A DNA stretch of 64,000 nucleotides from Azospirillum soli (GTDB taxonomy: Bacteria; Pseudomonadota; Alphaproteobacteria; Azospirillales; Azospirillaceae), in assembly GCF_017876165.1 (NCBI RefSeq), contig NZ_JAGINQ010000007.1, positions 1 to 64,000 on the forward strand, in the 5' to 3' direction. The translations under genes and the position numbers were made by a program. Under the pieces are notes generated by a model. The model was given only the letters and a program-made list of their open reading frames with translations, did not search any database and was not told the origin of the DNA. Positions 42,017-50,130 of this stretch are shown here, piece after piece (within the stretch, counting starts at the first letter, position 1; each line of letters begins with the position of its first letter).

Positions 42017-43963
42017 TCAACCGGCCTGCTTCACGCGCATGTACCACTCGACCAGCCGGCGGACCTGCCGCTCGGTGTAGCCGCGCGACATCATGCGCGA
42101 GACGAACTCGTTGTGCTTCTTCTCGGTTTCGCTGTCCTTCTTCGACCCGAAGCTGATGACCGGAAGCAGATCCTCCACCTGGGAGAACATGCGCTTCTCG
42201 ATCACCTCGCGGATCTTCTCGTACGACGTCCAGGACGGGTTGCGGCCGGCGTTGGCGGCGCGAGCGCGAAGGGCGAACTTGACGACCTCGTTGCGGAAGT
42301 CCTTCGGGTTGGCGATCCCGGCGGGCTTCTCGATCTTGGTCAGTTCCTGGTTCAGAAGCTCGCGGTTCATCAGCTGGCCGGTGTCCGGATCCTTGAAGTC
42401 CTGGTCCTCGATCCACGCGTCGGCGTAATCGACGTAGCGGTCGAACAGGTTCTGGCCGTAGTCGCTGTAGGACTCCAGATAGGCCTTCTGGATCTCGTTG
42501 CCGATGAACTCCGCGTAGCGCGGGGCCAGCTCGGCCTTGATGAACTCGATGTACTTCTTCTCGGTGTCGTCCGGGAACTGCTCGCGCTTGATCGACTGTT
42601 CCAGCACATACATCAGATGCACGGGATCGGCCGAAATCTCGGTGCTGTCGTAGTTGAAGGTGGCCGCCAGAACCTTGAAGGCGAAGCGGGTGGAGATGCC
42701 GTCCATGCCCTCGTCCACGCCGGCCTGGTCCTTGTACTCCTGCATGGACTTGGCCTTGGGATCGGTCTCCTTCATGCTTTCGCCGTCATAGACGCGCATC
42801 TTGGAGAAATGGCTGGAGTTCGGGTGTTCGCGCAGGCGCGACAGCACCGAGAACTTCGCCAGCATCTCCAGCGTGGACGGCGCGCAGGGTGCCGTCGCGA
42901 GGTCGGAGCCCTTGACCAGCTTCTCGTAGATCCGCTGCTCCTCCTGCACGCGCAGGCAGTAGGGGACCTTGATCACGCAGATGCGGTCGATGAAGGCTTC
43001 GTTGTTCTTGTTGTTCTTGAAGGTCTGCCACTCGGCCTCGTTCGAGTGGGCGAGGATGATGCCCTGGAACGGGATGGCGCCGATGTTCTCCGAGCCGACG
43101 TAGTTGCCCTCCTGGGTCGCCGTCAGCAGCGGATGCAGCATCTTGATCGGCGCCTTGAACATCTCGACGAATTCCAGCAGGCCCTGGCTGGCCCGGTTCA
43201 GGCCGCCGGAGAAGCTGTAGGCGTCGGGATCGTTCTGGCTGTAGATCTCCAGCTTGCGAATATCGACCTTGCCGACCAGGGACGAGATGTCCTGGTTGTT
43301 CTCGTCGCCAGGCTCGGTCTTGGTCACGCAAATCTGGCGCAGCTTGCTGGGGTGCAGCTTCACCACCTTGAAGCGCGAGATGTCGCCGCCGAACTCGTCC
43401 AGGCGCTTGACCGCCCACGGGCTCATCAGGCCGGTCAGGCGGCGGCGGGGGATGCCGTAGCGGTCCTCCAGCAGTTCGCCCATCTCGTCCGGGTTGAACA
43501 GGCCCAGCGGGCTTTCGAAGACCGGGCTGATCTCCTTGCCGGCCTTCAGGACGTAGACCGGGCATTTCTCCATCAGCGACTTCAGCCGCTCGGCCAGCGA
43601 CGACTTGCCGCCGCCCACCGGGCCCAGCAGGTAGAGGATCTGCTTGCGCTCCTCCAGCCCCTGCGCGGCGTGGCGGAAGAAGCCGACGATGCGCTCGATC
43701 GTTTCTTCCATGCCGTAGAAGTCGGCGAAGGCCGGATAGACCTTCATCGTCCGGTTCATGAAGATGCGGCCAAGGCGCGGATCCTTGGCGGTGTCGACGA
43801 TCTCCGGTTCGCCGATGGCGGCGAGGATGCGCTCCGGGGCGGAGGCATACATCATCGGGTCGTCGCGGCAGGCCTGCAGGTATTCCGTAAGGCTCATCTC
43901 GACCTCACGGCGCCCCTCGTAGGACTGCGTGTAGCGCGTGAACAGTTCGTCGGCCGGGAACAT
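42017..43963 (-). CDS. prkA: PrkA family serine protein kinase
   Basis: A 648-residue AAA+/kinase protein. The N-terminal AAA module has the Walker A loop LLGPVGGGKSSLAERLK (about residue 107) and IILAHSNEAEW further on; the C-terminal PrkA domain (about 390-640) is weakly related to cAMP-dependent kinases. Recent work regards PrkA as a Lon-like ATPase or kinase; either way it is a stress protein. Start at 43963 follows GGAGCGAGGA; the longer frame to 44080 lacks coding character. Leads the prkA-yeaH-ycgB operon. Confidence 0.94.
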   Translation of the reverse strand: MFPADELFTRYTQSYEGRREVEMSLTEYLQACRDDPMMYASAPERILAAIGEPEIVDTAKDPRLGRIFMNRTMKVYPAFADFYGMEETIERIVGFFRHAAQGLEERKQILYLLGPVGGGKSSLAERLKSLMEKCPVYVLKAGKEISPVFESPLGLFNPDEMGELLEDRYGIPRRRLTGLMSPWAVKRLDEFGGDISRFKVVKLHPSKLRQICVTKTEPGDENNQDISSLVGKVDIRKLEIYSQNDPDAYSFSGGLNRASQGLLEFVEMFKAPIKMLHPLLTATQEGNYVGSENIGAIPFQGIILAHSNEAEWQTFKNNKNNEAFIDRICVIKVPYCLRVQEEQRIYEKLVKGSDLATAPCAPSTLEMLAKFSVLSRLREHPNSSHFSKMRVYDGESMKETDPKAKSMQEYKDQAGVDEGMDGISTRFAFKVLAATFNYDSTEISADPVHLMYVLEQSIKREQFPDDTEKKYIEFIKAELAPRYAEFIGNEIQKAYLESYSDYGQNLFDRYVDYADAWIEDQDFKDPDTGQLMNRELLNQELTKIEKPAGIANPKDFRNEVVKFALRARAANAGRNPSWTSYEKIREVIEKRMFSQVEDLLPVISFGSKKDSETEKKHNEFVSRMMSRGYTERQVRRLVEWYMRVKQAG

Positions 43964-44823
43964 TCCTCGCTCCGTATCTCTTAGTCCGATGCGTCGGGGC
44001 TGCCGGCGGGGGACCCGACCGGCGGGGGCGGCGGCGCAAGCCGCGAAAGGTGGGGTGCTGCGGGAGAAACGCTCTCGCACCGACCCCGCTCACCGTCGAA
44101 AGCCAAACCTTTTATGCGGTTTCCATTCAAATGAAGCGCTCCCCAAGGATCGCCAAACGGATCACCAAACTCGAACGTGTCAAATCTGAATGTAATGCTC
44201 GACCTAGAGCTTTCCAGGCACATTGTCTGAATAACCGGAAAGCTCGCCCGGGCCGCCACATCCCCCATCAGTACTAGGACTGTAGGCCGGCTGATCGGGA
44301 GGAGTCTTGCGCGTGACGGGGGCTGCCAGCCGGCGTCCAGGCCTTGGCCCTGGCGCCATTTTTCGGGGACTTGCTGGACAATGCCGATCACGCCATCGAC
44401 CTCCAGTGCATCCAAGCGCCGTTAACCCAGCACGGCGCTACGGTTAACAAGACGGGTGCCCACCAATCGTCAACAGCTCCCTGCCAATCAAAACGCTGAC
44501 ATCCCTGGAGATATTAACGCATGGACGGCGCCCATGATCCACCCACTCCAAAGAGAGATGGTGAAGCTCATGCCGCCACATCAACAAGGCGGAATTTGGG
44601 TGATTGAGGGGTGCCCCCATGGCGGACCCCGGCTGCGCTCGACGAAGACATCAACCGAATCAAGATCTTGGCAGTCTTGCAACAGGTGGGGGCAAAAAGT
44701 GTGACGGGGGCAGCGGGCGTTTCTCGCCCCTCTTCCTTGAGGGGAGAAGGGATGGGACCAGGGTTGGCGGCCACGAAAGTCGGGCGAAAAATTTTTCTCC
44801 CGGCCAGCGCCGGCAACGACTCG
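43964..44823. other. 860-bp intergenic region upstream of prkA
   Basis: The longest gap of the window; lower in GC and with no convincing gene. It must hold the prkA promoter. It contains nested inverted repeats (GCGCCG 44417-44422 with CGGCGC 44433-44438, and GTTAACC 44421-44427 with GGTTAAC 44442-44448) and a CCCCTC-GAGGGG hairpin (44727-44744) that may end the CheY-like gene reading from the right. A stretch near 44630-44720 has weak coding character on the plus strand (DEDINRIKILAVLQQVGAKS) and may be a gene remnant. Confidence 0.5.
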
Positions 44824-45216
44824 TCAGCCCAGCTTGGCGCTCAGCTTTTCGCGCAGATTGTCCGGGGTGGCCGGCTTCACGATGAAGGTGTCGGCACCAT
44901 GGGCGGCGGCCTCGGCCATACGGTCCTTGTCGGCGCGGTTGGTCATGAACACGACGGGAAGGCCACGGTGACGGGCGTTGTCGCTGACGCGCAGGGCCTT
45001 CAGGAAACCGAGCCCGTCGAGCGGCTGCATCTCCACGTCGCAGACGACCACGTCGGGGTCATGCGTGGCGACGGCGGCCAGACCGGATTCGCCGTCCTCG
45101 GCCTGGTGCACGGCCTTGAAGCCGAGCGTGCCGAGCATCTTCGCCAGCACCATGCGGGTGAACTTTTCGTCCTCGATGACCAGCACCGAAAAGTCTCCGA
45201 ACGCCGCTGCCGTCAT
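44824..45216 (-). CDS. CheY-like single-domain response regulator
   Basis: A 130-residue lone receiver domain. Acidic pocket VIEDEKFTR, phospho-Asp in VVVCDVEMQPLDG (about residue 55), Thr/Asn block FMTNRAD and Lys in FIVKPATPDN are all present. The linker pattern DNARHRGLPVVFMTNRADKDR is typical of Azospirillum-type regulators. The start at 45216 lies inside a much longer open frame, chosen because the domain begins there and AAGG precedes it. Divergent from the Nudix gene; no kinase adjacent. Confidence 0.9.
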   Translation of the reverse strand: MTAAAFGDFSVLVIEDEKFTRMVLAKMLGTLGFKAVHQAEDGESGLAAVATHDPDVVVCDVEMQPLDGLGFLKALRVSDNARHRGLPVVFMTNRADKDRMAEAAAHGADTFIVKPATPDNLREKLSAKLG

Positions 45217-45345
45217 CGCCTTATCCCCCGAACGCCCTGTCTGTGATGTACGACGCGACGCGCGCCTTTGCAACCCACTCGCGAAGCCGCCCGCAGAGCT
45301 ACACGGCAACGCCCGACCGCGGGGAATCAACCGCAAGGGATAGGT

Positions 45346-46245
45346 ATGGCGGAAGAACCCATTGCGCCGCACCCACCCGGCGGTTACACGGGAATCATGA
45401 GCTTCCTCGACCGCATCCGCGCGTGCAACGCGCACGACCTCTCCCACTTCCGTCCGTTCGAGGTGGAGGGGCACCGCATCGGCTGGATTCGCCCGGCCCT
45501 GGCCGACCAGCTGCCCGACGTCGATCCGGGCTTTGTGGTAACGCCCGAGCGCGTGACCATCGCCCCGGAGGTGCGCGACTTCGAGGCGCGCTCCGCCGTG
45601 CTGGAGCACGCCGCGCGGTTCCTCGTGGAACAGGGCGCGGTCAAGGCGTTGCGCAACGAGTTCTACCCGGTGCTGCCGAAATGGGGGGCGGAGCCGCTGG
45701 CCCGCATCGACCGCGCCGTGGTGGCGCAGTTCGGCATCAGCGCCTACGGCCTGCATGTGAATGGCTTCGTCCGCCAGCCGGACGGCAGCCTGTCCCTGTG
45801 GATCGGCCGCCGCGCACGCGACCGCGAGGTGGCGCCGGGGCAGCTCGACAACCTGATCGCCGGCGGCCAGCCCATCGGCCTGTCGCTGGCCGAAAACCTG
45901 ATCAAGGAGGCGGAGGAGGAAGCGGGCATCGACGCCGCCCTCGCCTCCCGCGCGGTGCCCGTGGGGGCCGTGACCTACACGATGGAGACCAAGGCCGGGC
46001 TGAAGCCGGACACGCTGTTCCTCTACGACCTGGAACTCGACCCCGAATTCGAGCCGAAAAATACCGACGGCGAGGTCGAGACGTTCGAGCTGTGGCCGCT
46101 GGACCGCGTCGCCGAGTCGGTGCGGACGACGACGGACTGGAAGTTCAACGTGAACCTCGTGGTCATCGACTTTCTGGTCCGCCACGGCTGGCTGACACCG
46201 GAGGAGCCGGACTATCTGGAGATCGTGACCAGCCTGCGGCGCTGA
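45346..46245 (+). CDS. DUF4743/Nudix hydrolase
   Basis: A 299-residue protein: an N-terminal DUF4743 domain (about 17-125) and a Nudix domain (about 130-270). The Nudix box reads GLSLAENLIKEAEEEAGI, with Lys in place of the usual Arg but the catalytic Glu residues kept. Relatives include plant and yeast Nudix enzymes such as Tnr3 C-terminal domains that act on oxidised thiamine diphosphate, so that is a possible substrate. AAGGGATAGG precedes the start; a second in-frame ATG is at 45397. Confidence 0.88.
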   Translation: MAEEPIAPHPPGGYTGIMSFLDRIRACNAHDLSHFRPFEVEGHRIGWIRPALADQLPDVDPGFVVTPERVTIAPEVRDFEARSAVLEHAARFLVEQGAVKALRNEFYPVLPKWGAEPLARIDRAVVAQFGISAYGLHVNGFVRQPDGSLSLWIGRRARDREVAPGQLDNLIAGGQPIGLSLAENLIKEAEEEAGIDAALASRAVPVGAVTYTMETKAGLKPDTLFLYDLELDPEFEPKNTDGEVETFELWPLDRVAESVRTTTDWKFNVNLVVIDFLVRHGWLTPEEPDYLEIVTSLRR

Positions 46246-46249
46246 CGCC

Positions 46250-47101
46250 TCACACCCCGTCGGAAAAGCCTGCCATGGCGCGCACCTGCGCCGGGCTGTG
46301 GCCAGCCTCGCGCAGGGAACGCAGCGATTTGGCCTGATCGCGCTTGGCGAGCCGCTCGCCCCGTTCGTTCCGCAGCAGCCCGTGGTGGTGGTAGTCGGGA
46401 GGATCGTAGCCCAGCAGAGCCTGCAACAGCCGGTGCAGGTGCGTGGCGAAGAACAGGTCCTCGCCACGGGTCACCAGCGTGACGCCCTGGATGTGATCGT
46501 CCACCGTGACGCCCAGATGGTAGCTGGTCGGCGTGTCCTTGCGGGCAAGCACCACGTCGCCGAGGATTTCCGGAGTCGCCTCCTGCCAGCCCTTGGCGCG
46601 GTCGTGCCAGCGCAGAGGTCCGGTCATCGCGCGGGCCTTCGCGACGTCGAGGCGCAGCGCGTAGGCGGCGCCGGCCTCCATGCGTTCCCGCCGGATGGAC
46701 TCCGGCAAATCGCGACAGGTGCCGGGATAGAGCGGCCCGTCTGGACCGTGCGGGGCATGGCCGGCACGAGCGATTTCCGCCGCGATGTCCTTGCGGGTGC
46801 AGAAGCAGGGATAGACGACGCCCATGGTCTGGAGCCGGACGAGTTCCGCCCGGTGATCGTCCAGATGCTCCGACTGGCGGCGCACCGGCCGTTCCCAGGT
46901 CAGCCCGAGCCACGCCAGATCCTCGATCAGGTCGCGCTCGAACTCCGGCCGGCAGCGGTTCGGGTCAATGTCCTCGATGCGCAGCAGAAAACGGCCGCCA
47001 GCGTCCATGGCGGCCCGCCAGCCGAACAGGGCGGAATGGGCGTGCCCGAGATGGAGATGGCCGGTCGGGCTCGGCGCGAAGCGGGTGACGGTATCGGTCA
47101 T
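46250..47101 (-). CDS. gluQ: tRNA glutamyl-Q(34) synthetase GluQRS
   Basis: A 283-residue truncated glutamyl-tRNA synthetase homologue that attaches glutamate to queuosine at position 34 of tRNA-Asp. It has the class I RFAPSPTGHLHLGH signature (HLGH, residues about 7-20), RIEDIDPNR, the zinc-binding CFCTRKD with a later Cys (YPGTCRDL), and DDHIQGVTLVTRGEDL. It lacks the anticodon-binding domain; the KMSKS loop is replaced by RLAKRDQAKSLR. The start at 47101 is where family similarity begins. Convergent with the Nudix gene, 4 bp apart. Confidence 0.94.
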   Translation of the reverse strand: MTDTVTRFAPSPTGHLHLGHAHSALFGWRAAMDAGGRFLLRIEDIDPNRCRPEFERDLIEDLAWLGLTWERPVRRQSEHLDDHRAELVRLQTMGVVYPCFCTRKDIAAEIARAGHAPHGPDGPLYPGTCRDLPESIRRERMEAGAAYALRLDVAKARAMTGPLRWHDRAKGWQEATPEILGDVVLARKDTPTSYHLGVTVDDHIQGVTLVTRGEDLFFATHLHRLLQALLGYDPPDYHHHGLLRNERGERLAKRDQAKSLRSLREAGHSPAQVRAMAGFSDGV

Positions 47102-47145
47102 CCCGCTCTTATAACGGATCGGGTGAACGTAGATGAACGGCCCGC

Positions 47146-47313
47146 TTAGATGTAGGGATTGTCCTTGATCGGCTCGACCGGGATGTCCTCGCCTTCCAGA
47201 TACATGGCCAGACGGCGGCGCAGTTCCTGGTCGAAGGCGTCGATGCGGCGCTGACGCTCCCGCTCCTCGCGTTCGGCGCGCTTTTCGGCAAGGCTGATGA
47301 TCGTGGCGCTCAT
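47146..47313 (-). CDS. Small charged coiled-coil protein, 55 aa
   Basis: A short protein dominated by one charged helix (LAEKRAEREERERQRRIDAFD) that could form a coiled coil, followed by EGEDIPVEPIKDNPYI. GGGGGAG lies 6 nt before the ATG. Small proteins of this shape occur widely in Rhodospirillales without known function. It is 44 bp upstream of gluQ on the same strand, so the two are probably co-transcribed. A TTAACCAT box is about 40 bp upstream of its start. Confidence 0.7.
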   Translation of the reverse strand: MSATIISLAEKRAEREERERQRRIDAFDQELRRRLAMYLEGEDIPVEPIKDNPYI

Positions 47314-47351
47314 GGATGCTCCCCCTTGAATGCGGGGCCACCATCGCAGAC

Positions 47352-47375
47352 CATGGTTAACGCGAAGTAACCATG
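47352..47375. promoter_or_regulatory. CATGGTTA/TAACCATG inverted repeat, CtrA-like
   Basis: Perfect 8-bp arms (47352-47359 and 47368-47375) around ACGCGAAG. On the minus strand it contains an exact TTAACCAT, the CtrA half-site, about 40 bp upstream of the 55-aa gene, well placed for promoter control of that gene and gluQ. Confidence 0.45.
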
Positions 47376-47602
47376 ACGCCAAAAAACGCGCCAACTCGCC
47401 GGGGAATGCGGCCGGGGCCACGAATGTCACAACGGGTGCCAGGGAGGAGCACCACCCCACCCTTCGTGAGGGTGTCCGCTCATCCGGAATGGTTACGGCT
47501 TGATGAAGAATGCCGCAGCGCGGCGTCGAGATATTGAGTTTGCGGTACCGATCATCTATGTATCTGGTGTTCCGCCCTCCCCATTCAGGGGGAGGCGAAC
47601 AG

Positions 47603-47652
47603 CCAGAAACGACCCAGACCCAGAAACGAACCAGACTAGCAACGATCCAGAC
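47603..47652. repeat. Three tandem 16-17-bp repeats upstream of HNH gene
   Basis: CCAGAAACGACCCAGAC (47603-47619), CCAGAAACGAACCAGAC (47620-47636) and a third diverged copy TAGCAACGATCCAGAC (47637-47652). They end 13 bp before the start codon, so they lie in the 5' leader or overlap the operator. Confidence 0.8.
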
Positions 47653-47665
47653 AAGGGAGTGGCCA

Positions 47666-48229
47666 TTGGCTCCACCACCCGATCACTGTCCGGCTCTGGT
47701 GCTGAACGCGGATTTCCGTCCGCTCAGCTATTTCCCGCTGTCGCTCTGGTCCTGGCAGGAGGCGGTCAAGGCCGTGTTCCTGGACCGGGTGAACATCATC
47801 TCCGAATATGACCGCGTCGTCCGCTCTCCCAGTTTCGAGATCCGGTTGCCCAGCGTCATCTCGTTGAAAGAGTTCATTCCCGCGACGCGCCGGCCGGCCT
47901 TCACCCGCTTCAACGTGTTCCTGCGCGACCGCTTCACCTGCCAGTATTGCGGCCGGCCGTTCCCCACGCAGGAACTGACCTTCGACCACGTCGTCCCACG
48001 ATCGCGCGGCGGGCGCACCACCTGGGACAACGTCGTCACCTCCTGCTCGGCGTGCAATCTGGCGAAGGGCAACTGGCTGCCGCACGCCTGCGGCATGATA
48101 CCCCTCAGTCCCCCCTTCCAGCCGACCGCCTACGAGCTGCAAGAGAACGGACGTGCATTCCCGCCAAACTTCCTTCACGAAAGTTGGCGGGATTTTCTTT
48201 ATTGGGACACCGAATTGGATCCCGTCTGA
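47666..48229 (+). CDS. HNH endonuclease
   Basis: A 187-residue protein with a complete HNH domain (about 90-150): RDRFTCQYCGRPFPTQELTFDHVVPRSRGGRTTWDNVVTSC is the region, with two zinc Cys pairs (CQYC and CSAC), the catalytic His in DHVVP and the Asn in WDNVV. The start is a TTG at 47666 with AGGGAG 7 nt upstream; the frame opens earlier, but those codons cross the tandem repeats. Stand-alone HNH proteins of this length are conserved in alphaproteobacteria and are probably housekeeping or stress nucleases rather than restriction enzymes. Confidence 0.85.
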   Translation: MAPPPDHCPALVLNADFRPLSYFPLSLWSWQEAVKAVFLDRVNIISEYDRVVRSPSFEIRLPSVISLKEFIPATRRPAFTRFNVFLRDRFTCQYCGRPFPTQELTFDHVVPRSRGGRTTWDNVVTSCSACNLAKGNWLPHACGMIPLSPPFQPTAYELQENGRAFPPNFLHESWRDFLYWDTELDPV

Positions 48230-48244
48230 GCAGCGGCAGGAACG

Positions 48245-48376
48245 ATGGAAGACGAAGAGAACCTGTGCATCGGCATCTGCGTCATCGGCGAGGACGGCCG
48301 GTGCGAGGGCTGCGGACGCACGGAGGACGAGATTTACGGCGTGCCGGCGGAGTCCGCTGAGGCCCCGCCGGCGTAA
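48245..48376 (+). CDS. DUF1289-type small Cys-rich protein, 43 aa
   Basis: A micro-gene 15 bp after the HNH gene. The sequence ENLCIGICVIGEDGRCEGCG followed by RTEDEI shows the DUF1289 pattern CxxxC...CxGCxRTxxEI, a likely metal (zinc or Fe-S) site. It is shorter than usual because the family's Trp-containing tail is missing. Members often sit beside unrelated genes, and their role is unknown. Confidence 0.78.
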   Translation: MEDEENLCIGICVIGEDGRCEGCGRTEDEIYGVPAESAEAPPA

Positions 48377-48382
48377 AGGCCG

Positions 48383-49003
48383 TCACACCCGCTCGGCCAG
48401 CCAGATGGCGGCCTTGGTCCCGGCCTTGATGGCGGCGGACAGGACCGGATAGGCGGGCGCCTGCTCGGCGCCGTGGGTCAGGCCCATGTCGCGGTGCTCG
48501 ACCTCCTCCGCCTGGAACTTCAGGATCGCCGCCTTCAGCTCCGCCTCCTCGGGGCCGAGGTGCTTCATCTGCGCCTCGTAGTGGCCCTCGATGACCTCCT
48601 CCACCGCCACGGTGCAGGCCATCGCCGCGCGCTCGCCCAGGACCGCCGTGCCGGCGCCCAGCAGGAAGCCGGCGACGTGCCAGAAGGGCTGGAGCGCCGT
48701 GGGGCGCACCTTGCGGGCATTCAGCTGCTTCTCGAAATACTGGAGATGCTCCAGCTCCTGGTCGGCCATGTGGCGCAGCATGCGGCCGTGCCTGCCCTTG
48801 CCCATGACGGCGATCTGGCCTTCGTAGATGCGCTTGGCCCCGTATTCGCCGGCGTGGTCCACGCGGACGATGCGGGCCAGCCGCTCCTCCGGAGTCGGGT
48901 CGCCGGGCAGACGGCCGCGCGGCCGTGCCTTGGACGCAGTCTGGGTCGCCGGCTGAGCGGCGGTGACCGTGGCGGTATCGGAGCGTTCGTCGAGCGGGGT
49001 CAT
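48383..49003 (-). CDS. coq7: Demethoxyubiquinone hydroxylase Coq7
   Basis: A 206-residue di-iron monooxygenase for the last hydroxylation of the ubiquinone ring. The four-helix motifs are present: RVDHAGEYGAKRIYEGQ with Glu ligand, MADQELEHLQYFEKQL (ExxH), VEEVIEGHYEAQM and AEEVEHRDMGL (ExxH). The N-terminal 35 residues are Thr/Ala-rich and probably disordered. Its start overlaps the dsbB stop (ATGA), so the two are co-transcribed. Confidence 0.95.
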   Translation of the reverse strand: MTPLDERSDTATVTAAQPATQTASKARPRGRLPGDPTPEERLARIVRVDHAGEYGAKRIYEGQIAVMGKGRHGRMLRHMADQELEHLQYFEKQLNARKVRPTALQPFWHVAGFLLGAGTAVLGERAAMACTVAVEEVIEGHYEAQMKHLGPEEAELKAAILKFQAEEVEHRDMGLTHGAEQAPAYPVLSAAIKAGTKAAIWLAERV

Positions 49004-49527
49004 GCGAAGGTCCTGGATGCCGAGTTCCGAAGGTAGGCGGCGCGCGCCGCCAGGAAGGCGAAGCCGGCCAGCGCCAGCGAGATCACCACGTTGTAGCCGG
49101 CCATGGACACGCCGAACAGCGACCACGCCACCTCGTCGCAACGGGTGACCGGGGCGGCCATGACCTGGGCGCGCATTTGCTCCAGCGTCTGGGGTGCACC
49201 GCCCGTGGCGCCACAGGCCGAGGTGCCGGCCCACCAATGCTGTTCCACCCCGACGTGGTAGGCGGCGATTCCGGCGCCGGCCAGCAGGGCGAATCCGCTC
49301 GCCACCAGCAGCGCGTCGCCCAGCCCCTTCCATTGCCGGAACAGCAGCGTGGCGACGGAGAAAGCCATCACCGCCCCATAGGGCACGCGCTGCCACAGGC
49401 ACAGGATGCAGGGCTGGTAGCCCAGCACGAACTGGAAAAACAGCGCCGCCGCCAGCACGCCGGCGCTGGCGAGGCCCAGGAAGGCGGCGGGGAAACGCGG
49501 GTCGTCGAGGGGGAAACGGTCCATCAT
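49000..49527 (-). CDS. dsbB: Disulfide bond formation protein B
   Basis: A 175-residue inner-membrane protein with four spans that passes electrons from DsbA to quinone. The first redox pair is in YQPCILCLWQRVPY (CxxC, about residues 40-43); the periplasmic loop pair is CGATGG and RCDEVAW (about 104 and 130). It is next to a ubiquinone synthesis gene, which fits because quinone is its electron acceptor. Start at 49527 (Met-Met); 49524 is equally possible. Confidence 0.93.
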   Translation of the reverse strand: MMDRFPLDDPRFPAAFLGLASAGVLAAALFFQFVLGYQPCILCLWQRVPYGAVMAFSVATLLFRQWKGLGDALLVASGFALLAGAGIAAYHVGVEQHWWAGTSACGATGGAPQTLEQMRAQVMAAPVTRCDEVAWSLFGVSMAGYNVVISLALAGFAFLAARAAYLRNSASRTFA

Positions 49528-49596
49528 GGGTCCGGAGATTAGCGCGCGAGCGGGAGGGTGACCATACGCCCATTGCAAATAGGGGCACAAAACACT

Positions 49597-49625
49597 TTGT
49601 CGAAACCCCATTTCCCCTCTATATA
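49597..49625 (+). promoter_or_regulatory. Strong sigma-70 promoter candidate
   Basis: TTGTCG (49597-49602) and TATATA (49620-49625) with 17-bp spacing, in the alphaproteobacterial style. Transcription would begin near 49632, about 180 nt ahead of tRNA-Leu, so the primary transcript has a long 5' leader. Confidence 0.6.
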
Positions 49626-49631
49626 GCGCGA

Positions 49632-49811
49632 CAGCGGCGTTGCGAGAGTGGCGAAGCTGACTTCCAGCGTTCGGCGGTTTGTTGCGGCGTACTGGAAATC
49701 CATTGTGCTTTAACACGTTAGCGTGGTAAGGGAAGCGTCGTCGAGAAAGGTCCCGAAGGCGCTCGGTGCACAGTAAGCGCGGAGCGTGGCGACGGGAGCC
49801 GGCGGCACAGT
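49632..49811 (+). ncRNA. Structured leader upstream of tRNA-Leu, possible sRNA
   Basis: The stretch between the promoter and the tRNA has no reading frame worth calling but two neat hairpins: TTCCAG (49662-49667) with CTGGAA (49692-49697), and CACG-TTAG-CGTG flanked by TTA and TAA (49710-49729). It may be only a leader that RNases remove, or an independent small RNA. Boundaries are guesses. Confidence 0.3.
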
Positions 49812-49898
49812 GCGGGCGTGGCGGAATTGGTAGACGCAGCGGACTCAAAATCCGCCGTCCTTACGGATATGTCGGTTCGAGTCCGACCGCCCGCACCA
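49812..49898 (+). tRNA. tRNA-Leu (anticodon CAA)
   Basis: An 87-nt class II tRNA. Acceptor GCGGGCG pairs with CGCCCGC, the discriminator is A and CCA is encoded. The anticodon stem GCGGA/TCCGC encloses the loop CTCAAAA, giving anticodon CAA (codon UUG); the long variable arm and GGTTCGAGTCC T-arm are present. A short hairpin at 49918-49936 follows and may end the transcript. Confidence 0.95.
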
Positions 49899-50130
49899 AA
49901 TTCTCGTATGGTATCAAAGCCGCCTCCGACGCGGCTCGCCCTCCAAAGACTCCTGGCGCATCACGGGTACAGCCGATCACTGGGATCATCGGCGGCGCAC
50001 CGCATCACCCCACGACGTCCATGATCTTGTTCTAAAGTCCAATTAGGCGGTTCCTTCCGGGCTCCTATCATGCGCCTCGACGCCCGCGACGCTTCCGCGC
50101 CGCGCGGCCATCGCCAGGGGAATCCGTCTC

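Larger units (their letters stand above)
47314..47665. other. 352-bp divergent region between the 55-aa gene and the HNH gene
   Basis: Holds the inverted repeat at 47352-47375, a CACCCT-TCGTG-AGGGTG hairpin (47458-47474) and three tandem 16-17-bp repeats (47603-47652) that end just before the HNH ribosome site. No reading frame looks like a gene. Confidence 0.6.

Noticed and set aside
40835..43984. 1049-codon open frame on the plus strand opposite yeaH and prkA
   Set aside because: Antisense shadow of two strongly conserved genes; composition (Leu/Arg/His/Val-rich, no domain) is what GC-rich third positions produce.
44456..44704. Small open frames in the gap before prkA
   Set aside because: No ribosome site, weak codon bias, no family; described only as part of the intergenic region.
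47500..47665. Longer HNH protein starting near 47510
   Set aside because: The added residues cross the tandem repeats and lack coding character; TTG at 47666 has a proper ribosome site.
49766..50035. Open frames across the tRNA-Leu gene
   Set aside because: They translate the tRNA itself and its flanks.
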